DNA of 64,000 bases, from positions 94,044,591 to 94,108,590 of the forward strand of contig CM073890.1 in NCBI GenBank assembly GCA_037176705.1, given 5' to 3'. This stretch comes from Molossus alvarezi. Its lineage: Eukaryota > Chordata > Mammalia > Chiroptera > Molossidae. Positions 23,221 to 35,261 of this stretch are shown piece by piece. A program made the position numbers and the translations under genes. Position 1 is the stretch's first letter; each line of letters opens with the position of its first letter. The notes beneath the pieces are model-generated. The model saw only the letters and a program-made list of their open reading frames with translations. It had not been told where the DNA came from and did not search any database.

Positions 23221-24961
23221 AGGGAACACTCCAGCAAGTTGGAAACAGGCAGCCTGTGACCAGGCACCTGGACTGGGAAGCCCGGATGGAGCATGGCGGG
23301 TACACGGAAGGAGCAACATGCTCACTGTGGAGCTCCTTTGGGAACCAGCAGGAGCCATTTTCTGTTTCCTGACATCACACACTTCATACAGGTGGCCTCC
23401 CCATGTGTGTGAGTGTGTGTCTGTGTGGGGCTCCTCCGTTACTACTCTCTAAAGATAATAAGATCTAAAGCAAATGGAGGTTGTGTGTCCTTCTCACCCT
23501 GCAGGGGCTCCTCTGTCACAGCGTGCGGAGCAGGCCATGAGGGAAGGAGCCTGGCTCCGCACAGCCTGTGTGGGAAACGCGGGTTGGTCTCTGGTGCTGG
23601 CATGTTCCTGGAGGGATGGGTAGAAGTGGGTTGGTTTCTGGTGGTGGGATTTAGGGTAGGAAAACTGGCATTGACTATGTATTTCTAAACCCCAAGGGCT
23701 GTGCCAGATTCTATGCTAATGATACAATACTTTCCTTCCTTCTCCAAGTAAAGGAGAATATCGATAACCCAAAACTTTGTTTCCTATTGCTTCCCTGTAC
23801 CCGTCCCTTCCGTCCACTTTCCCTTAAAAACAACAACAACAGAAAAGAATTTTCTTGTGTAAGTAAATTTGGGCTTGGCCAGACTAGGGTTTCAAAAAGT
23901 TGTCTAGCAGTATCGTCTTTAATGCTCATTCGTTTTGAATGATTGGCCTCACTGAAGCTAGTCACAACACAAGCTCCCCTTTCGGAATTAAACACAAATT
24001 CGTGAAAGCTAACCCAGGGACACGCTTAGAAAGGAGGATGAAGCCCAAGCTGCAGAGGCTGAGGTTTTGTGGTTTATAATCTCTCCCAGTATTTGAACAT
24101 TGACAAGTAATTACTCCCCAAAGTAGAAGCAACACTCTCGAAAGCCTTCAGATTCGGGGGAGGGTTCGCAAGAGAAGAGGTGGGACATGAGGCGGTCTCC
24201 ATGTCATGTGTACACCTCACACACGTGGCCAAGTGCCTCACCTTATAATTGGTGGAGACTTGAATCTTAAAGACACCAGGTTTTCCTAAACTTCCAATTA
24301 TTTTGGACATAATGGCATTTTCTTATAAAGTACATCAATTTGTTTTCTGATATGAATGAAACTAACAGAAGAGTTGTTTTTTTTCATGTGTAATTCAAGT
24401 CAGATCTATTTGAAATGAGGCCATTACGCATATGTAACTAGTAAGCATGACTCATGATAATGTAATTAGAACACAACTTAGTTTTTCAATCTCCCACTGG
24501 CTCGTTATAGTCAGTGTCCCTTGGCCTTGAAAACTCAGGCTGGTCCCACGGATTTTCTGCCCACTCGGGTAATAGACAGTCCTGACATCATTTTAAATGA
24601 TAAACACGGCCTCCATAGAACTCTATCAAAATTTCAAACTCAAAGTCCTCCCCTTTCCTAGCTGGAACCTGCTTAGACTGGAAGCCTGGAGTAAGGGGTG
24701 GTGGCTGGGCATGGCTGGCGTCCTCACTCTTCCACCCTCTGCTTCTCCTCAGGCCCTTCTCCGGCTGGCTCTGGGTGTGCAGCGCCAGCCCCACCCTCCA
24801 GGGGGCCGTTCTAGAGGACAGGACCGTAGGTGGCACCACAGGAGACCTTCTCAGAGTCCCCCTCCGACCCCCTTCCGGGGAGGGCAGCACTGTCCTGGCT
24901 GTACCACTAAAGTAGAGCTTCAGCCCATTCTTCACCTCTGGGTTTGTCAGCTCCTCAGCTG

Positions 24962-25286
24962 GTATACTCCCCAGGCTGGTATACTCCCCAGCCGGTATAC
25001 TCCCCAGGCAGTATACTCCCCAGCCGGTATACTCCCCAGGCAGTATACTTCCTAGCCGGTATACTCCCCAGCCTGGTATACTCCCCAGCCGGTATATTCC
25101 CCAAGCTGGTATACTCCCCAGCCAGTATAGTCCCCAGCCAGTATACTCCCCAGGCTGGTATACTCCCCAGGCCTGTATACTCCCCAGCCAGTATACTCCC
25201 CAGACGGTATACTCCCCAGGCTGGTATACTCCCCAGGCCTGTATACTCCCCAGCTGGTATACTCCCCAGGCTGCTATACTCCCCAG
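24962..25286. repeat. Minisatellite, about 20 units of 16-17 bp
   Basis: The unit core gtatactccccag (13 bp) is followed by a 3-5 bp variable spacer (gctg, ccg, gca, cca, gcct and others). I count 19 full units plus a terminal core, 325 bp in total. The core is nearly invariant, with only three altered copies (gtatacttcctag, gtatattccccaa, gtatagtccccag). It lies in the 23.9-kb KCNAB1 intron. Long open frames cross it on both strands because the unit carries no stop codons. I do not regard them as genes. Confidence 0.97.
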
Positions 25287-26339
25287 CAGTGGGTGTCATG
25301 TTTCAAACAATATGAGGCCTCAAAAGTCCCCTCCCCAGCCAGGGTTGAAGTGACCAGGCAGCCCTCTCACCCTGCTGGGGTGGGATGGTGCTCACAGCAG
25401 TTTTCTTCACATATGCCCATCTCACTAGATCCTCTCTGCTCCTCCGTCTCCACCTTTATATTCTTCAAACAAGTGAGGACGCTTCCCAGTTACAGAAGCA
25501 GCTTTATATAGAATATAAACATATTCTTCTCCAGGATCCTGCCTTCGGACCAGGGCTTTATGGAATGAGGTTGGGAATCTTTGACTTTTAAAGAAAGCAC
25601 AAAACATAGCACCAGCTGACGACAAATTGTTATTTGGAACAGAGTTTTCTTTAAAGCCAGCCCATCAACTATTTCCCACAGCCTTGGCAATCTTAACTTG
25701 TCAGCGTGCTCTAGTAGAGGTAGTTTTTCTAAAGTTCCTGTTCTCTCTATGGATCCCAGGAGCCCTGTAAGCCAGGGCTCTGCTGCTGACAATGCATGTC
25801 ACAGTGCTCCATGTTTAGAACTTTGGGGCCCTGTTAACTCTGGAAAAATGTTCGGTGGGTTTGGAAGACTCCGCATATTAGAGGCAGCACGTCATGAACT
25901 CAGGATGGTAAACTTTGGAATGTGTCTTTGCTGTGTTACTTTAGATTCTTCAGTTCTGCTCAAGGAAGTAAGAACAACAAACAAATAAGGAGGAATAATG
26001 AGACTGGGTAGAAAGAAACCAGCTGGTGAGGCACAGGCTGCACTCCCATAATGCACGTGGTAGCATGAAGTGGATTGGTAAGTGCTGAGTCGTGGCCGCC
26101 CTAGACGAAGTGGAGAAGGTGTGCTGAGCCCAGTGCGGGAAGGATGAAAAGATGTGATATTCACAATGCAGCCATAAGCGTATAACACCGCACTTTCGAG
26201 ATGTACAAATACACGTGAAACTTGAGGACTCAAATGAGGTCTTAAATCAGCCACCCATGGGTGAATCCATTCTGGTCTCAAAAATGTTCTGCACAAGAAA
26301 TACAGAGTCCATAGCTATGCATCAGGCTAACTGGTGAGC

Positions 26340-26770
26340 TACAGCTGATGGCCAGGTGGATCTCTCCCGGAAGCTTTCCAATACAGCAGGTGTACCATTG
26401 ACCCAGGCATCTCTGTCTGCTGAACTTTCTTGCTCAAACCTGAACTGGCCATTATAACCATGCTACCATAGGGAGGCCAATGTGGCTGAGAGAGACAGAA
26501 CAGGTCATATGAACACTTCAAGCCCCAAGATTCATGTATTTGGGTCCCTCCACCTGCTTATACTCTATCTCAGTTGTTTTAATTGCCCCTATCTCTTCCC
26601 CCTCACTTCTCTCTCACTATGCTTTTTACTTGGTTGAATAAACCCTATAATTCATGCATCTTAATTTGTTGTGTGAGCCTTTCTGTTTTGGGGCCTCTAG
26701 GATTACCTGGTATCAGACTTGGAGGCTACCGTTGCATCAAGGTCATTTCCCATGTGACCAATTTATAGCA
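26340..26770 (+). other. Possible diverged LTR (uncertain)
   Basis: An AATAAA at 26637-26642 is followed within 25-50 bases by GT-rich sequence (ttgttgtgtgagcctttctg), preceded by a CT-rich stretch. That arrangement suggests a retroviral-type LTR polyadenylation region. No clear TG...CA borders, primer-binding site or partner LTR was found. Confidence 0.25.
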
Positions 26771-26799
26771 GGACCGTGCAACCAATAACAATAAAAGAA

Positions 26800-27035
26800 A
26801 AATAGCTCAAACTTTTTGAATAATTACTATGTACTAAGCAACATTCTAAGTGTTTGTTTACATTATCTCAAATAATCCTAATAACTCTATAGAGTAGATA
26901 TAATTACTTGCATTTTACAGATAAGTAAACTGAGGTTCAGAGAGGTTAAATAACTTGCCTGAGATCACCTAACTTGTATGTAATAGAAAGATGATTTGAA
27001 TTAGGATCTTATTGATTCCAAAGTCATGTCCTTCC
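26800..27035 (-). repeat. MIR
   Basis: Reverse MIR with 'actatgtactaagcaacatt', ttttacagataagtaaactg, gaggttcagagaggttaaat. Confidence 0.75.
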
Positions 27036-27199
27036 TATTTGGGGAGAAGCCAAGCTATTCCCCTCATATCTTTCTCAGTTAGATATTCCTTAGACACCCT
27101 ACCCAAAATATACCCCATACTTCCTATCCTTCTCCCAGGATTTATTTTTTCTCCATGCTGTTATCACCATCTAATGTAACTTTCTTACTAACCTTAATG

Positions 27200-27330
27200 T
27201 CTATCTCTCCCACAACACTGCAATTTCAATAAGGGCAGGATGTTTGCCTGATGTATTAACTTCTGCTTCTCCCAGTGCTAGGCACATAGTAGATAGTCAA
27301 TGAATATCAATGGACTGAATGAGTGAAACC
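27200..27330 (+). repeat. L2-like 3' end
   Basis: Carries 'aagggcaggatgtttgcctg', 'cagtgctaggcacatagtag' and atcaatggactgaatgagtg, the typical L2 3' terminus. Confidence 0.6.
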
Positions 27331-28070
27331 TATTACTGGGTTTTCTTCTAGATGCACATTTGAAAATAAAACCACAGGCTCAAGATCGCCTTTTGACTGT
27401 ATCTATTAACTCTGGAAAATGTATGATTACATTCATTGTAAAGGGAATGGAGGACTTTAGGACAAAATTCCAAGGAGAAAAAGTGGGCTAGCAAAAACTT
27501 CCATTGCCAACTCCGGACCTTGATTCATCCTCCTCACCTCAGACCCTGGTTGGCGCCGCAGCTTGGCCACCTGCATTTGACTTTCATCGCATTATGATTT
27601 CAGGGCCTTGGATTTCTCCTGTGATGACCTCGGAGAAGAGATCCTGAGAAAGGGGAGTTGTATATGCGTGTGCATTATAAGGGGTGTTCTAGAATGGGGC
27701 GTATGTTTGTCCCCTGCTGTGAGTGAGGTGCTGGCCTCACGTTGTTAACTCAGAAGCCACTTTTTGTGCTACCTTCATTTTCAGGGGAGGATAGTAACTT
27801 GCCCTTTGCACAGTTTAACAGGTGCAAAGCCAGGACTTGAAGCTGTGTCCATCTAATGCCCCCCCCCCGTCCACTTTGCAGAAGTATTGTCCCAGTGAGA
27901 AGGAGACCCGCAATAAACAGAAACATAAGATTTTCTATAAAGCTGCACCAGAGACTGAAAAAACTGAAGTGAACCCAATCAACCCGCAAGATTGTTTTTT
28001 AGAATGGATGAAACGTGTTTCTTTTTTTATGACATGACTTGCTATTTTGTAAAGAATAAAAAAACATCAA

Positions 28071-28284
28071 CCTGCCAGTGTGGCTCAGTGGTTGAGCATC
28101 AGCACATGCACCAAGAGGTTGCCGGTTTGATTCTTGGTCAGGGTACATGCCCAGGTTGTCGGCCAAATCTCTAGTGGGGGGCGTGTAGGAGGCAGTCCGT
28201 CAATGTTCTCTCTCATCGATGTTTCTATCTCTCTCTTCCTCTCCTTTTCTCTCTCTCTCAAATCAATAAAGCAAAAAAAAAAAA
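28071..28284 (+). mobile_element. VES SINE (type B)
   Basis: Head 'ctgccagtgtggctcagtgg', CT-rich block, tail aaatcaataaagc plus A run. Flanks agaataaaaaaacatca and agaataaaacatca form the target duplication, with A-run variation. The left flank also occurs, duplicated, at 29341. Confidence 0.9.
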
Positions 28285-28482
28285 GAAGAATAAAACATCA
28301 TCTGAATAGGTCCAAGTAGCAGTCATAATTTTTGGTAAATTTGAAGTTAAAATGGAAATAAAACTGTTTCATAAACTTGGAACACAATTTTTTGTTTTTT
28401 TGTAACTTTAAAAGAGCACTTTATTCACTGGCAGGCTGCGAGGGGCATAGTCTCCCAAAATTAACAGCTCCAAGCCTTCTTT

Positions 28483-28730
28483 TTTTTTTTTTATCCTCAC
28501 CTGAGGACACTTTTCCATCTTTTGCACAGATAGAGTGGGAGGGAGAGAGAGGGCGAGAGAGAGAGAGGGAAACATCGACGTGAAAGGGACACATCGAGTG
28601 GCTGCCACCCACACGACCAACCAGGGCCGGGGACAAACTGCAACTGAGGTACATGCCCTTAGCGGGAACCGAACCCGGGTCTCTCTGGACCGCAGGCCGA
28701 CGCTCTAACCGCTGAGCCAAACCGGCCAGG
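28483..28730 (-). mobile_element. VES SINE (type A) with 16-bp target duplication
   Basis: Complete, well-preserved copy. Identical flanks gctccaagccttcttt at 28467-28482 and 28731-28746. Confidence 0.95.
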
Positions 28731-29321
28731 GCTCCAAGCCTTCTTTGTTGCCCACTTTTAAAGGCACGAACTACAAAAAAATCTACATTCTTGGGGTTGC
28801 TTTTGGCACTGTTAAACGGGAAACTGATACTGAAGGGGCAAGAGGAGCCGTTACAGGGTCAGGGCAACCATTAAGCTCTTTCTCCCATTGATTCCTCTGA
28901 GTTTCCCAAGGCCATTATTAACCCCCTTATCTTCATAGTTTTCTCTGGCTTTTTTTTTTTTTTTTTTGCCACAGGCTTGCTAGGGTTTGGCTCATCTTCT
29001 TGGATATGAAAATCATTTTCTCCAAATTAATTTTTTGAAAACTCAGCTGTCCCAGACTTTCAAGCTAGGAGATTAAAATGACCTGACCAATACCAGAGGC
29101 CCTCAGGAGCATCCTGGCCAGAGTCGTAAATGAAATGTGTTAGATAATTTTAATTTGATATAGTAATCCTCAGGAACAACTGAATTACCAAAGGTCATCC
29201 CTCCATTCACTTCTGCTCATTTAAGTATCAATCACATTTCTAGGGGCAGATTCAGCACCTGGACGCTGCCACTGTTGCAGATGAGGAGAAATGGGGTGTA
29301 AGAGTGTCCTGGGGCTGCATG

Positions 29322-29414
29322 TTTTTTTTTTTTTTTTTTTATGACATGACTTGCTATTTTGTAAAGAATAAAACATCAGCTATTTACAAAATAGCAAGTC
29401 AATAGCAAAACATC
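29322..29414. repeat. T run plus duplicated fragment with fold-back
   Basis: A run of 19 T is followed by a 33-base copy of 28029-28061, then by an inverted copy of part of it. Bases 29349-29366 (gacttgctattttgtaaa) pair with 29383-29400 (tttacaaaatagcaagtc). After that, aaaacatcaacc resumes as at the original site. Confidence 0.85.
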
Positions 29415-29574
29415 AACCCATCCATCCTTCTTAACATCACCCTGAAATATGTTGAACCAGATTAAGTACCAGAATGCTCACAGATGCTAAGAAACCAAAA
29501 TAAATTTTCAAATAGAGAAAAATTAAGTTGTACCTTTCAATTTAGAGCTTCATTTATTCAGTTGCTCAAATGCT

Positions 29575-29670
29575 TGTTCATTCATCCATCCATACACCCA
29601 TCCAATCATCCATATCCTTCTATAAATAAATATTTATTGAACATCTACTACGTGTCTGGTGTTCTTCTAA
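29575..29670 (-). repeat. TCCA-rich run and short L2-like piece
   Basis: Degenerate catcca repeats, then 'aaatatttattgaacatcta', typical of an inverted L2 3' end. Confidence 0.5.
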
Positions 29671-29760
29671 ACTGGAAATCAAGTTTACAGGCCTGTGTGG
29701 TCACATACTGTAGCCACTAGGCACATGTAGCTATTGAGCAATTGAAATGTGGCTGGTCCA

Positions 29761-29943
29761 GCCTGGCCTGGTGTGGCTCAGTGGACTGAATGTTGTCCCA
29801 TGGACTGAGAGGTCCTGGTTCAATTCCCATCAGGGCACATGCCTGCGTTTTGTGCTTGATCCCCAGTAGGGGTCTGCAGGAGGCAGCTAATCGATGTTTC
29901 TTTCTCTCTCTCTAAGAGATCAATAAAAACATATTAAAAAAAA
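29761..29943 (+). mobile_element. VES SINE (type B)
   Basis: Head 'gcctggcctggtgtggctca', tail agatcaataaaaacatatta. Flanks atgtggctggtcca and atatggctagtcca form an imperfect target duplication. Confidence 0.9.
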
Positions 29944-32040
29944 TATGGCTAGTCCAAATGAAGATGTGCTACAATTGTGAAATATATAACAAATTTTAAA
30001 GACTTAATATAAAAAAAAGAATCTAAAATATCTCATTAATAATTTCTATATTGATTGCATGTAGAAACAATATTTTTAATATATTGGGTTAAATTAAAAT
30101 ATATTTTAGCAATTAATTTTCCTGTTTCTTTTTACTTTTTAATGTGGCTAATAGAAAATTTAAAATACATATGTGGTTTGCCTAATATTTCTATTAAACA
30201 GCATTGTTATAGACTATTTGCAGATGATTTCTTCCTGCTATTACTATTTTGTTGTTGTTGTTTATTTTCTTATTTTTATTTTTTTGGACAGATTGAAGAT
30301 GTCTTTTAGGGAAGATAATAAAATGTAAAGGTAGAAGGGATGATCTAGTGTGGTTAGATGACATTTGTAGGTTCTAGGTCATTAAAATTTTGTTCTGAAA
30401 ACTTTAATTTGGTTGCTAAATATCTAGGTCAAGTGTTCTGGAATTGAAAAAAAATGTAGGAAAATTGTGATGCTCAGTATTTGCCACTTTCTGGTATTTC
30501 CTGAGTGGTCATTGGATATCCTAGATCCCTGAATCTATAGATTCCTGTCTATAGAAGATGGCTTAGAAAGAAGTAAATACAGATGGGTTTTTGGCAAGGG
30601 GATACTATGGGAATTAAGTGAAGCTAACTTTGATCTTGTCTCTCTTATTTGAAATTAGACAACTGGGTTGTTTTATGTCTGCATTGACCTGCTAGCAGGA
30701 AGAAATAATTTGAACTGTAATTAGGTTGGGAATAATACCTAATTACTCAGGGAGTCTGTGAATTTAACTAGTTTTAGCAAAAAACTCTAGGTAAAAGTTA
30801 GAAAGCCCAATTCCAAGTGTTTTTTAAATTAAAATTTAATTTAAAAATCATCATATTCTCAGATCAACAATTCACGGGCTTCCTTCACTTTTAGAAAGCT
30901 ATATAAACTAAAATGGGTCTCCTCTTTTCTCTGTATTCACAAGTGGCACCTGGGTTATAGCCTCTTTTTATGCCCACGATCATGCCCAGTCACTTCCGCC
31001 CTGGAGCAATGAGAAGAGAGTAGATGGAGAAATGAGCCTGGCACTTGGGAATGACAGAAAACCAAACCCAAAATAAAACCCCTCGTGCAGGTCTTCAGAC
31101 ACACAAATGCTCTGTGTCTGTCCCTGTCCTTCATGACTCATTGGCATGAACTTTCTCTTGTCTAGTGACCTCAAGAAAAGATATTAAAATACACATTGAG
31201 AATTTATGGAAATGACAGAATTAAGAATATAAGTATCATAGACCATGAGGAACTGTCTAGGACTCTCCTGGGAAGAACACAGCAGCATCACAAAGAAGAA
31301 CATGTGCTGATTTATTTCTGGGATTGGACAACAGGCCATCCACGCCAGACATGGCAGCAGAGACGATGGCCTGGCAGGTGCCGTGAAAGGAAAGGACTCA
31401 CTGCTGGGTGAACCAGAAAAGGTAAGCGAGGATAGAGGCAAACGTGCACGATTTCCCCTCCACTGTCCGGAACACCTTCCCGTAGCTGTAAAATGTCCAA
31501 TTGCATGCCATCGCGTTGCCAGCCAAGTGCCACCCTTTCTCCACTGAGTGCCCGTTTGGAGTTCTTACTCACTTCTTGTCTATTGGCTTTCTAAAGAAGA
31601 AGGGAAGGCAACCGCTCATTGGATACACGATGCCAATATACTATGAAGAAGATGTTATTGCTAATCTTTTTCTGGCTCAATTGGTTGCTATATGATAAGT
31701 CTAAACTGGATGAAATTCATCTTGATTTATGACAGAAATGTTCCCAATTAACTTATTTTTATGGTGCAAATTAAGTGAGTGGGGCTGGCGTTTTAACAAA
31801 GTTAAATCAAAGTTGTTTAAATGTGTCTTGGAAAGCTGGGCTGGGCTCTCTTATTAGGTCTCTGGGGTTTAAAAGAGGGGCCTCAGCAGAGTCTGTTAGC
31901 TTGTGTTGTGGCTCCATGGAGTTGTCAGGGCGTGGTTGAAACCAATAAAAGTGATGCACGGATGCTAAGAGTCTACGTAAGCTACCCAGACACATACGTA
32001 CAGTACAGTGCCAGATTTGATGTATGAAAATGCAGCAATA

Positions 32041-32268
32041 GCCTTGGCCGGTGTGGTTCAGTTGGTTGGAGCATTGTCCCATGCACCATAAGGTCACCGG
32101 TTTGATTCCCAGTCAGGGCACATACCCAGGTTTCAAGTTCGAACCCCAGTTGGGGCTCACGCGGGAGGCAACTGATCTATGTTTCACTCTCAAATAGATG
32201 TTTCTCTCTCTTTCTCTCTTTCTAAAATTAATAAAAGCATGTCCTTGGTGAGGATTAAAAAAAAAGAA
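32041..32268 (+). mobile_element. VES-related SINE with mixed features
   Basis: Head 'gccttggccggtgtggttca', B-box-like ggtttgattc, tail ataaaagcatgtccttgg then 'tgaggatt' and an A run. Flanks gcagcaata occur at 32032-32040 and 32269-32277. It combines a type-B-like middle with the type-A GAGGATT tail. Confidence 0.85.
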
Positions 32269-33498
32269 GCAGCAATATGCACTTGAAAACCGTTGTTACA
32301 TCACTTATATTTGACAGAAATGGATGTAATTGAGCCTAAAATTGCCAATGTGAGTTGCTGAAATAAGAAAAGTATGTGAATGATACTAAAAATTTTCAGC
32401 CATCAAACACACACAAAATGGCTGGGTATGATGGTTTTGTCACTATATTTGAAGAAGAAATTGAATAATTAATTGAGTAACAGTGACTAACAAAAATTGC
32501 TGTAGGGGTTTCAAGAGTGATTTTGACTACACATAACACGTACTTTCTGGATTTTTAGAAACATTAACAGCCCTCCTAAGGTAGACCTCATTGTACATGT
32601 ACAACTTTAACTCACACATATACACATATGATTTACAAAATCATTGCAAAAATTAATCTTAATTACATGGAAACCAGAAACAGCTTGGACACCATTCTTT
32701 CGATTTTTAGAGGAGCAATCCCTGTTTATTTCTTATTTTCTTATTTCCTATTTCTTCTCTCTGTTGCCCAGATCAGTACTTTCCTCTGTTACAGTGAAGT
32801 AGAAGAGACAAAATGTACAGAAAGAGTTTTCAGAGACTAGTATCAAACTGGTATTTCTATTGGGCCCACCTTGGAACAAATGAGTACAAGAAGTTTAAAC
32901 ACATTTTCTGAATGCTAGGGAGAAATCACAGGGAAGCTGTCCTAACCCGCAGCAAGTCCTGTGCGAGGAAATTGCCTGTGGTGGGTCCCTGCTAGGTCTT
33001 CCCAGAGGAATGACTCAGAGCCTGAGGGGCCATCTAGGGAGTGGGAGGGGCCATCGTCTGGTGGGGGTGGGGGACAGCAAGCTACATTGCAGCGTGAGGT
33101 GGGTGATGGCCTCATAGCTCCTTGACCTATTTATTCAACAAGTGCGGGTTCTTCAGTAGCCCTCTGAACTTGGGCGGTGACTCATGATAAAAGAGTTTTC
33201 TATTCTGCTGTGTGGAATTTTCTATAAGGAAATAAGGGAAAATGTAAATGTTTTCTGATTTCAGCAGAGACTAGACAATGCTGCAGTTCTTATAAATTTC
33301 AGGACATAACCAGTGTTGCTACAACAGACAGCATATCTTATCAGTATCACAAAGTTTGGCTCCTAATTAAGAATTTCCTCTTTCTATAGGTACATAATGC
33401 AAATGTGTTTGAGAGACTCTTAAATTATATCCCCAAAATTAAAGATATGGTAGGATGGGGGAAAAAAAGACTGAAAAATTCCAGATGTTCTTCTATTC

Positions 33499-33771
33499 CA
33501 GTGATTTTCAACCTTTTTCATCTCTTGGCACACATAAACTAATTACTAAAATTCTGTGGCACACCAAAAAAATATATTAAACATTTTGCCAATTTGACAA
33601 AAAAAAAAAAAAGGCATAATTTTGATTCATTCACACCAGACGGCTATTGTTATGTTGACTGTTGTCATGTTTTATTTGACAATCGAAGGGAGAAGAGGCC
33701 ATGCCCCTGACTAAATAGTCAGGTATTACATGTTTTAAAAATTCTTGGGACACACAAGTTGAAAATCACTG
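33499..33771 (+). mobile_element. Non-autonomous hAT element (second copy)
   Basis: Inverted termini cagtgattttcaacc and gttgaaaatcactg. Flanks ttctattc (33491-33498) and ttctgtcc (33772-33779) match at 6 of 8. It shares most of its length with 10545-10825 but has an internal A run at about 33600 and lacks the cagtgggcctgccgcagc segment near the right end. Confidence 0.85.
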
Positions 33772-35174
33772 TTCTGTCCTGTACAATGGTGTCATTACAA
33801 AGGACACCTTTCCAAAGGAAAATATCACTGGACTTGAAATGGGAAGTAATTTCAGTTTTTCACAGCCCCCACTAAACAGTATTGTATTTGACACTTACAG
33901 CCACTAGGTCGCTTTAGTGCTCTGTCTTAGTGTTTCCTCATTGAGAACAGTGAGCTTATTATCCTTGCAAAAAAGCACTTCTTAGATTAAACACATTTAT
34001 AATTTGTTTTATCAAACACCTTTTCTTTGCCTTGATAAAAATATGCGTCTTTCTGTCATTTCCATGGACAATTTCTTATGAATTTCCAACACTGATATTG
34101 TTTTATAGTAAACTCCTAATTTACTCAGAATCAAGACAGCAGAAAACTCTAGGAGAAAATTATATATTGGTCAGAAAAGCAACCTACAGAAAAATGCACA
34201 TGTATTTTGATCATTTCTAACTTTTATAGCCCAATAGAAAGAATAAGTCCTTATAGAACCTGGTGTATTATAAGATCCTGAACGACCTTTTGAATCATCA
34301 AGGACAGATTTACCTTCAGTATAATTTTATGTTGATCACTCTATCCTAATTTTTTGAAAATTTATACATGTATGTCCTATTGTAAGCTTCTAAGAACAAG
34401 AACATTCTTTTTTCCCTCTTCTCCCAAATATTTTCATTCTCATTCACTCAGGTAAGTAATAACCCACGATTACAAACCCCAGTTAACTAGGACATTCTTT
34501 TTAATTTGTCCTCCCAAAGTATCCTCTTTCTCAATAATCCTAGGTAGGTTCCATAAATAACTGTAAGTGGAAAAAAAATTGTTTTTTAGGAATGTTCTGA
34601 AAGCTTCCACAGGAGACGCTTAAATGATTGTCTTCAAACAGTTGTAACAGAAAGGAAATAAAATGTTGAAGCACCTCGAGAGTCCAAAACCAAATTGCGG
34701 CAGAGAGTCTCATTTTGAATAGTGGCTCTTGCAAGACCTTTGCTGCTGGTCCACCTACCACTGTTACCACAGGTGGGAAACTAAGCAGACTGAGAGGCAT
34801 TATAAAACAGGAAGCCCTCGGATGACTTACTTCAACATAATGATGGCTGTGTTATAAACTCCCCTTCCAATGAATTTTATTATTTTAGTTGACGGAATCA
34901 CAGAAGTGAGAAGAGCCGGGAAAAGTGAGCACTGCACCCAGCAGAAGCCACAGTCCCAATGCCTGCAATTACTTGATAAAACAATGAAGATGCAGGATGC
35001 TGAGCATTGGCTTTGAGGGTAAATATTGAGGGTGACAGACATAGACTGGAAAGGTTTTATTTTTCATATTCAGTCAAATCAGTCTGCGTATATTTCATGT
35101 CCTACTGTGAGTGGAATAAGTCTTCAAGCTAGAATCAGAAACTCTAGAGTCTTTTATTACATTTCTTTACTCAC

Positions 35175-35261
35175 CTTCCATGGGGGTGTTGCTGTCTGGT
35201 CGATTTGCAAAGACTACATCCACATACTCGAGCTGCAGCCTCTGGAGGGAGCCTTTCAACC
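35175..35261 (-). CDS. KCNAB1: KCNAB1 coding exon (87 nt) with catalytic Asn
   Basis: Two bases complete the split glycine codon. The exon then encodes 28 residues from [13 protein letters not shown] through [15 protein letters not shown] and one base of a glutamate codon. The acceptor is gttcccag and the donor gtgagtaaag. The Asn of FANRPD is the fourth catalytic residue (Asn158 in Kv-beta2 numbering). DSNTPME is the Kv-beta1 form (DPNTPME in Kv-beta2). The exon is isolated between the two largest introns of the window, 11.5 kb upstream and 23.9 kb downstream. Confidence 0.96.

Larger units (their letters stand above)
11318..35174 (-). other. KCNAB1: KCNAB1 intron (23,857 nt)
   Basis: This is the largest intron in the window. 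It carries VES copies near 12966, 13151, 13390, 14013, 16029, 21450, 22747, 28071, 28483, 29761 and 32041. Other contents are a SPIN at 21667, a hAT at 33499, MER5A-like pieces at 14349-15013, an MLT1 at 18965-19310, a HAL1/L1 3' fragment at 19349-19475, MIR and L2 pieces, a minisatellite at 24962-25286 and a fold-back duplication at 29322-29414. I see nothing in 11320-12960, 15020-16010, 17000-18960, 19480-20360, 23220-24960, 25290-26330, 30000-32030, 32280-33490 and 33780-35174 beyond AT-rich single-copy sequence. Confidence 0.9.

Noticed and set aside
24962..25286. Regular array that could be mistaken for a CRISPR
   Set aside because: Spacers are only 3-5 bp, the repeats are 13 bp, and the genome is mammalian. 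It is a minisatellite.
24944..25315. Long open frames on both strands over a repeat reading VYSPA/GEYTG-like units, as if a repetitive protein
   Set aside because: They are produced by a 16-17 bp DNA repeat whose unit holds no stop codons. The period is not a multiple of three, so the peptide unit is not constant, and there is no exon context or partner gene.
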